Positions 7,457 through 11,203 of a stretch of DNA of 11,203 nt are shown in pieces. The position numbers and the translations under genes are program-made. Positions within the stretch are counted from its first letter, which is position 1, and every line of letters begins with the position of its first letter. Below the pieces are notes generated by a model. That model saw nothing but the letters and a program-made list of their open reading frames with translations. It searched no databases and had not been told where the DNA came from. Origin of the DNA: Scybalousia_A sp964542225 (GTDB lineage: Bacteria; Bacteroidota; Bacteroidia; Bacteroidales; P3); assembly GCA_964542225.1 (NCBI GenBank), contig CAZITO010000075.1, positions 1 to 11,203 of the forward strand. The letters are read 5' to 3'.

Positions 7457-8386
7457 TTACAATTTGATATCCTTTATATCTACAAGTTTATTTATTATGG
7501 CGTATATGGTTAAGCCACTCGGAGAATGAATATCCAATTTTTTTGCAATATTCCTTCTATGTGTTGTAACGGTATTTACAGAAATACACAACTTATCCGC
7601 TATCTCTTTGTTTGTAAAACCTTTTACCACATTTATTATTATATCTCTTTCTCTATCTGTAAGACTTTGAGAATCATCATCCGATAGGTAACTTTCTCCA
7701 CTTTTTAATTTTTCTTCCAATTTTTTTATCTCCGGCACAAAAATATCTCTTTCCAATTCGCAATGTGTTTTCAAATCTTGCTCAAAAAGAAAAATATCAT
7801 ACAAAACAGAATTCATCAAATTGTTTGAGTTGTTGGAGTCGGAGTATTTAATTATTATATTCTTTAACTCCGAGAGTTTCATTTCCAAAGGAGAATGATG
7901 CAAAACCGACATTTCCAACAATATAGATTTGTTTTTTTTGCCTGATAATAGATTTTCCACATAAGGAAAAACATCCTTGTTTTCTCTTTCCATATGATTA
8001 CGCAACTCGGCGCAATACTCATCATAAAACTTTATTATAAGAAAAGAAATATCGTTGTTGGAAGAAAACCCCAAAGCCTCAATCAGTTTCCTGCGTATGA
8101 AAGGTAAAAGAAAATCTATATAATAAGAATGAGCCTTTTGCAAATAATCACAAAGCGTTTTAACAGAAATATTATAAGAATAAGAAGGGAAAAAAGTGTT
8201 GTCTGCATTGAAATTTATAACAGCCAAAAAAGTATTGCAATCCACATTATTCTCTCTGCAAACCTCCTCTATTGTCTTGTCTCCTACTCCCAATGGCAAA
8301 GAAAACCTCGCTAACACCTGTAAAACCTTATAATCGGAGCAAATAACTTCATACAATTTATTCTCTTTTATGTACTTCTCTCTCAT
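7457..8386 (-). CDS. LuxR-type transcriptional regulator with RIC/hemerythrin-like sensory region
   Basis: The 309-residue cytoplasmic protein has three parts. Residues 10-58 resemble the N-terminal ScdA_N domain of RIC (YtfE/ScdA) di-iron proteins, with GVGDKTIEEVCRE at 33-45, but lack the family's Cys-Cys pair. Residues about 78-228 resemble the hemerythrin-like four-helix bundle. Candidate iron ligands are His86, His131 and Glu135 (HMERE), His163 or His164, and His208 and Glu212 (HCELE). The His expected between 86 and 131, equivalent to His105 of E. coli YtfE, is not found. Residues 242-300 are a LuxR/GerE helix-turn-helix: LTDRERDII, then NKEIADKL and VNTVTTHRRNI. The likely role is a transcription factor whose di-iron site, if formed, responds to oxygen, nitric oxide or redox state; targets are unknown. 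It has its own -7 box and lies 73 bases upstream of panD. Confidence 0.85.
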   Translation of the reverse strand: MREKYIKENKLYEVICSDYKVLQVLARFSLPLGVGDKTIEEVCRENNVDCNTFLAVINFNADNTFFPSYSYNISVKTLCDYLQKAHSYYIDFLLPFIRRKLIEALGFSSNNDISFLIIKFYDEYCAELRNHMERENKDVFPYVENLLSGKKNKSILLEMSVLHHSPLEMKLSELKNIIIKYSDSNNSNNLMNSVLYDIFLFEQDLKTHCELERDIFVPEIKKLEEKLKSGESYLSDDDSQSLTDRERDIIINVVKGFTNKEIADKLCISVNTVTTHRRNIAKKLDIHSPSGLTIYAIINKLVDIKDIKL

Positions 8387-8405
8387 TTGGGTATAAAATT
8401 TTTTG

Positions 8406-8413
8406 CAAAGATA
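8406..8413 (-). promoter_or_regulatory. -7 box for the hemerythrin-like regulator
   Basis: The minus-strand TATCTTTG followed by CAAAAAA fits TAnnTTTG and lies 19 bases before the ATG, which gives a very short leader. The remaining gap up to 8517 is extremely AT-rich and shows no gene. It holds no GC-rich hairpin that would clearly end yigZ transcription, so some read-through is possible. Confidence 0.55.
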
Positions 8414-8517
8414 ATTATTATTTAAATATTGGTAACGTTTTCCTCTTACACTATGATTAAATATCTACAATAATAAAGATTAGAATAATTTAATTATCAA
8501 TAATATATATAATTTTA

Positions 8518-9108
8518 CTATAGTTTTACTCCATAGATAGAAAGCAATTGTTTTCTTATATCCTCTTCTCTGTCCTTATTGATTTGCAAAAGAATGGAAT
8601 TTGCTGAAGTATAAGTATAGTCTAATTTATTAAATCTATTGTCTTTTAGAAATTTATTTATTTGTGACATAATGGAAAAATCAAAAGAAAATTCTATCTC
8701 TGAAGTTATGATTTTTTCTATTATGTGAGCATTGTCTAAGGCAAGAATACTTGCTTGTTTGTAAGCCTTTGCAAGATTGGAAGCCCCCAACTTTATTCCT
8801 CCAAAATATCTGACCACCACTATTAAAATATTTGTAAGTTTTTTGGACTCTATTGCTCCAAGTATCATATCACCTGCAGTATGAGAAGGTTCTCTATCAT
8901 CAAAGGCTCTGCTTATTTGCTCCTCTCCCACTCCTATTTTGTAGGCATAACAATGATGTCTTGCATCATAATAATCTTTTTTTAACTTGTCTACCAATAT
9001 TTTAACCTCTTCAACTCTTTCTATGCTGTAGGCAAAAGCAATAAAACGGCTTTTATTCTCCTTGTATTCTCCTTGCGAAGTTGAATTTATGGTTAAATAT
9101 GTATCCAT
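8518..9108 (-). CDS. yigZ: YigZ/IMPACT family protein (UPF0029)
   Basis: The 196-residue cytoplasmic protein has the usual YigZ length and a two-domain layout. The IMPACT N-terminal domain shows KSRFIA (19-24), DARHHCYAYKIG (48-59), and the most diagnostic stretch, VVRYFGGIKLGASNLAKAY (98-116). The C-terminal part (about 135-196) fits the small ferredoxin-like DUF1949 domain. Members are widespread and their bacterial role is uncertain; the eukaryotic relative IMPACT regulates the Gcn2 kinase through a different N-terminal domain. One oddity: the usual DDGEPSGTAG motif reads DDREPSHTAG (70-79), with two Gly positions replaced by Arg and His. It is divergent from the glycosyltransferase gene, with back-to-back promoter boxes in the 99-base gap. 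Confidence 0.9.
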   Translation of the reverse strand: MDTYLTINSTSQGEYKENKSRFIAFAYSIERVEEVKILVDKLKKDYYDARHHCYAYKIGVGEEQISRAFDDREPSHTAGDMILGAIESKKLTNILIVVVRYFGGIKLGASNLAKAYKQASILALDNAHIIEKIITSEIEFSFDFSIMSQINKFLKDNRFNKLDYTYTSANSILLQINKDREEDIRKQLLSIYGVKL

Positions 9109-9135
9109 TCTTTTTATATATCTTTTTTTATTTTG

Positions 9136-9143
9136 CGAAGTTA
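9136..9143 (-). promoter_or_regulatory. -7 box for yigZ
   Basis: On the minus strand TAACTTCG departs from TAnnTTTG at one base. It lies 27 bases before the yigZ ATG, the same distance as for der and panD. It faces away from the glycosyltransferase box 34 bases to its right. Confidence 0.4.
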
Positions 9144-9177
9144 ATAATTATTTTCTTATCGTTTATTAAAAAATAAC

Positions 9178-9185
9178 TAACTTTG
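9178..9185 (+). promoter_or_regulatory. -7 box for the glycosyltransferase gene
   Basis: TAACTTTG followed by CAAAAAA fits TAnnTTTG fully and ends 22 bases before the ATG at 9208. The upstream sequence is A/T-rich without a clear TTTG. Confidence 0.55.
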
Positions 9186-9207
9186 CAAAAAACATATCAT
9201 TAAAACA

Positions 9208-10404
9208 ATGAATATATTAATAAATGCTTCCAACATAAAAGTAGGCGGAGGAAAACAAGTAGCAGATTATTATTGTAAAGCATTGATAGAAAAAAAAGAT
9301 GGTGTCGTCAAACAAAAATTTCCGCAACATAAGTTTTTTCTTGTCCTTTCCTCATACTTAAATAATACTATAGGAGCAGTTAGTTTATACCCTGATATTA
9401 AAATATATAAATACGATATAAAAAACAATTGTTCCACCCTGTTTTTTGGCAAAGATAGGTTTTTGGATGATTTGGTAAAGAAAAATAATATTGACTTTGT
9501 TTTTACTGTTTTTGGTCCTTCTCGTTGGCTTCCAAAGGTAAAACATCTTTGCGGTTTTGCTATGGGACAACTGATTTTGAGAGACAGTCCTTTTTTTTCT
9601 ATATGTTCTTTTAAAGAAAAATTTTATTGGAAATATGTTTTTACTTTGAGTAGAAAATTTTTGTTTCGTAAGTGTAGCAAAATTTTTTATAGTGAGAATC
9701 AATATATTTCCAATAATGTGGAAAAGTTATTCAAAGGAACAAAATGCTATACCATAACCAATTATTACAATCCCATATATGACGAGACGGTGGCGTGGCA
9801 AAAAAAGAGTTTGACCAAGTTTGATGGTATTACCTTGTTAAACATATCTTCAGCCTACCCTTACAAAAACTTACAAATATCCCTCAGAGTTGCCAAAGTA
9901 CTAAAAAACTCATACCCTGATTTTAAATTCAGATTTGTATTCACGGTTGGGAAGGAAGAATTTCTTAATAATGAGTATGTTAAAAATGGTTTAAACTATT
10001 CTAAGGGCAAGTGGGAGGAAAAAATTTTTGATTTGGACTTAGAAAACTTTGTTTTCTTGGGCAAAGTAAATATAAACGAATGTCCCTCTCTTTATCAGCA
10101 ATGTGATATGGTTTTTGTTCCAAGTCTTATGGAATGTTTTACGGCTTTGTATCCCGAGAGTTTCAAAATGCAAAAACCGCTTTTAACATCGGATTTGCCT
10201 TTTGCAAAAGGTCTGTGCGGTAATGCGGCTATGTATTTTTCACCCTTAGAGGCAAGAGATATAGCAGAAAAAATATACCTTCTTGCACAAAGTCCCGCTC
10301 TGCAAAAGCAACTAATCACCAATGGCTCAAAACAATTGACAACCTACGACAACAACGACAAAAGAATCAAACGCGCCATAGAGATAATGGAACACAACTT
10401 ATAA
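9208..10404 (+). CDS. GT4-like (GT-B fold) glycosyltransferase
   Basis: The 398-residue protein has the layout of a retaining GT-B glycosyltransferase. The N-terminal acceptor half starts with NILINASNIKVGGGKQVAD (2-20), where the glycine-rich loop typical of GT4 enzymes is visible. The C-terminal donor half contains ISSAYPYKNL (213-222), FLGKV (283-287), and the E-x7-E motif from Glu309 to Glu317 within VPSLMECFTALYPES, followed by KPLLTSDLPF (323-332). No signal peptide or true membrane helix is evident, so it probably acts on the cytoplasmic face of the membrane, adding a sugar to a lipid-linked glycan. Donor and acceptor are unknown. A run of eight A (9290-9297) lies near the N-terminus, but the frame is intact. 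It stands alone with its own promoter box and converges on the acetyltransferase gene, so it is not part of a visible glycan cluster. Confidence 0.85.
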   Translation: MNILINASNIKVGGGKQVADYYCKALIEKKDGVVKQKFPQHKFFLVLSSYLNNTIGAVSLYPDIKIYKYDIKNNCSTLFFGKDRFLDDLVKKNNIDFVFTVFGPSRWLPKVKHLCGFAMGQLILRDSPFFSICSFKEKFYWKYVFTLSRKFLFRKCSKIFYSENQYISNNVEKLFKGTKCYTITNYYNPIYDETVAWQKKSLTKFDGITLLNISSAYPYKNLQISLRVAKVLKNSYPDFKFRFVFTVGKEEFLNNEYVKNGLNYSKGKWEEKIFDLDLENFVFLGKVNINECPSLYQQCDMVFVPSLMECFTALYPESFKMQKPLLTSDLPFAKGLCGNAAMYFSPLEARDIAEKIYLLAQSPALQKQLITNGSKQLTTYDNNDKRIKRAIEIMEHNL

Positions 10405-10407
10405 AAC

Positions 10408-10430
10408 AAAAATAAGACTTTAATATTTTT
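10408..10430. terminator. Possible weak bidirectional terminator between convergent genes
   Basis: AAAAATA (10408-10414) and TATTTTT (10424-10430) can pair across a 9-base loop, leaving A and T runs on either strand. The stem has no G-C pairs, so it is a weak candidate. Its position in the 26-base gap between two convergent stop codons is what makes it plausible. Confidence 0.3.
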
Positions 10431-10991
10431 CTACTCGCTTGGCAATGTTTTGATAAACTTGGCAGGTACTCCTCCAACAAGAGTGTTATCGGATATATCT
10501 TTTGTTACTACTGCCCCAGCCGCAACCACAACATTATTGCCAATGTGTATGCCGGGCAAAATGGTAACATTGCCGCCTATCCAAACATCATTTCCTATGG
10601 TAACAGGCGAGGCTATGCCTAAGTGTTTGCGTCTGCCTTGTGGCGAAAGCGGGTGATTCACGGTGGTTATAAGAGTATTCGGACCTATCATAACATTATT
10701 GCCTATATACACCTCTCTTATATCTAAGATGGTCAGATTATAATTGCCCGTAAAATTGTTTCCTATAAAAATATTCTTACCATTATCACAATTAAAAGTT
10801 TTTGCAATCCACACCTTCTTTCCCACTCTGCCGAGCATATTTTTCAAATATTGATATTGTTTTTCGTAATCGGTATCGTCTATGGCATTGTACTCCTTGC
10901 ACTTTATAATGGCATTAAGCTTCAAAGCCTCCACCTCTGCATCATCATAGCAGTACTCCAGCCCCGATTTCAATTTTTCTAATTCAGTCAT
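10431..10991 (-). CDS. Sugar O-acetyltransferase, Maa/LacA type
   Basis: The 186-residue cytoplasmic enzyme would transfer acetyl from acetyl-CoA to a sugar hydroxyl. The N-terminal maltose-acetyltransferase (Mac) cap spans about 4-57. It is followed by a left-handed beta-helix of hexapeptide repeats such as IGNNFTGNYNL (76-86), IGNNVMIGP (96-104), IGNDVWIGGNV (132-142) and IGNNVVVAAGAVV (150-162). The expected catalytic His is His113 in NHP (112-114). The end, GGVPAKFIK (173-181), is typical of the family, and the length equals maltose and galactoside acetyltransferases. Native substrate is uncertain; a role in decorating envelope glycans is possible but not shown. Only a poor -7-like sequence is visible upstream, and AAAAGG directly abuts the ATG, too close to act as a normal Shine-Dalgarno. 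Confidence 0.92.
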   Translation of the reverse strand: MTELEKLKSGLEYCYDDAEVEALKLNAIIKCKEYNAIDDTDYEKQYQYLKNMLGRVGKKVWIAKTFNCDNGKNIFIGNNFTGNYNLTILDIREVYIGNNVMIGPNTLITTVNHPLSPQGRRKHLGIASPVTIGNDVWIGGNVTILPGIHIGNNVVVAAGAVVTKDISDNTLVGGVPAKFIKTLPSE

Positions 10992-11128
10992 CCTTTTATA
11001 ATTTAAAAAATTAAACGTACTCTCGCTTGTTTTTATTACAACAAAACCTCATTTTAATCGGTCGGAAAAAATTTTCGGGAAATTTTAATTGATAGTCATT
11101 TAAAAGTCAAAAATAGGGGTGCTACTAT

Positions 11129-11145
11129 TGATTATCAATGAGTTA
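11129..11145 (+). repeat. 17-base motif also present at the left flank, in opposite orientation
   Basis: TGATTATCAATGAGTTA matches the minus strand of 84-100 at 16 of 17 bases. At this copy the core is a perfect 13-base palindrome, ATTGAT-T-ATCAAT (11127-11139). It lies in the 212-base non-coding region after the acetyltransferase gene start. Confidence 0.4.
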
Positions 11146-11149
11146 ACCT

Positions 11150-11203
11150 TTTTCGAGGGGTCAAAATCGGGCAAAAATGGTCATTTTCAGCGTTTTCGAG
11201 CGG
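11150..11203 (+). repeat. Short direct repeat with 43-base period at the right edge
   Basis: TTTTCGAGGGG (11150-11160) recurs as TTTTCGAGCGG (11193-11203) with one mismatch, and a related TTTTCGGGA lies at 11072-11080. Between the two copies, CAAAATCGGG and CAAAAATGG are near-repeats. The second copy ends at the window edge, so it cannot be seen whether a longer array continues. Confidence 0.3.

Noticed and set aside
8491..8504. A partial match to the flank motif (TAATTATCAATAAT)
   Set aside because: The match covers only 12 of 14 bases in a stretch of nearly pure A/T, which is easily chance.
11135..11203. Minus-strand open frame of 22 codons entering from the right edge
   Set aside because: It is too short to judge, its composition is not clearly coding, and it ends in the palindromic motif. 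It could be a gene tail, but nothing supports that.
1..11203. tRNA, rRNA, CRISPR array or intact insertion sequence
   Set aside because: No cloverleaf-like sequence, rRNA segment, regular spaced repeat array or transposase motif was found on either strand by eye.

Overview
This is AT-rich DNA from a member of the Bacteroidota, most likely an anaerobic Bacteroidales. The strongest sign is a set of TAnnTTTGC promoter boxes, the -7 element of the Bacteroidetes housekeeping sigma factor, placed about 19-47 bases before start codons on both strands. Leaders are A/T-rich with little Shine-Dalgarno signal, and a separate RfaE2-type heptose adenylyltransferase fits the same phylum. The window holds twelve complete protein genes. 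I see no rRNA, tRNA, CRISPR array or intact insertion sequence.

Layout: the first 259 bases are a divergent intergenic region, with one promoter firing left out of the window and another serving the first gene. Two plus-strand genes follow. The first is a P-loop protein resembling KamB, the accessory factor of lysine 5,6-aminomutase. The second is the ribosome-assembly GTPase Der. Der meets a minus-strand block (7383 down to 2669) tail to tail, only 7 bases apart. Read in its own direction that block runs panD, an eight-helix LPG-synthase-TM/UPF0104 membrane protein, rfaE2, an O-methyltransferase, then after 61 bases UDP-glucose 6-dehydrogenase and a NodB-type polysaccharide deacetylase. Upstream on the same strand lie a LuxR-type regulator with a RIC/hemerythrin-like N-terminus and a YigZ/IMPACT protein. 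YigZ is divergent from a plus-strand GT4-like glycosyltransferase, which converges on a Maa/LacA-type sugar O-acetyltransferase. The last 212 bases are non-coding and hold short repeats.

Functionally the window mixes housekeeping genes (der, panD, yigZ) with cell-envelope sugar chemistry: nucleotide-heptose supply, UDP-glucuronate supply, glycan deacetylation, glycosyl transfer and acetylation. The membrane protein may belong to the same theme. The hemerythrin-like regulator suggests sensing of oxygen, nitric oxide or iron state. The KamB-like protein suggests amino-acid fermentation, though no aminomutase gene lies in the window. I found no clear new multi-gene system. The most unusual items are the RIC-derived regulator, the isolated KamB-like gene and the repeat-bearing flanks.
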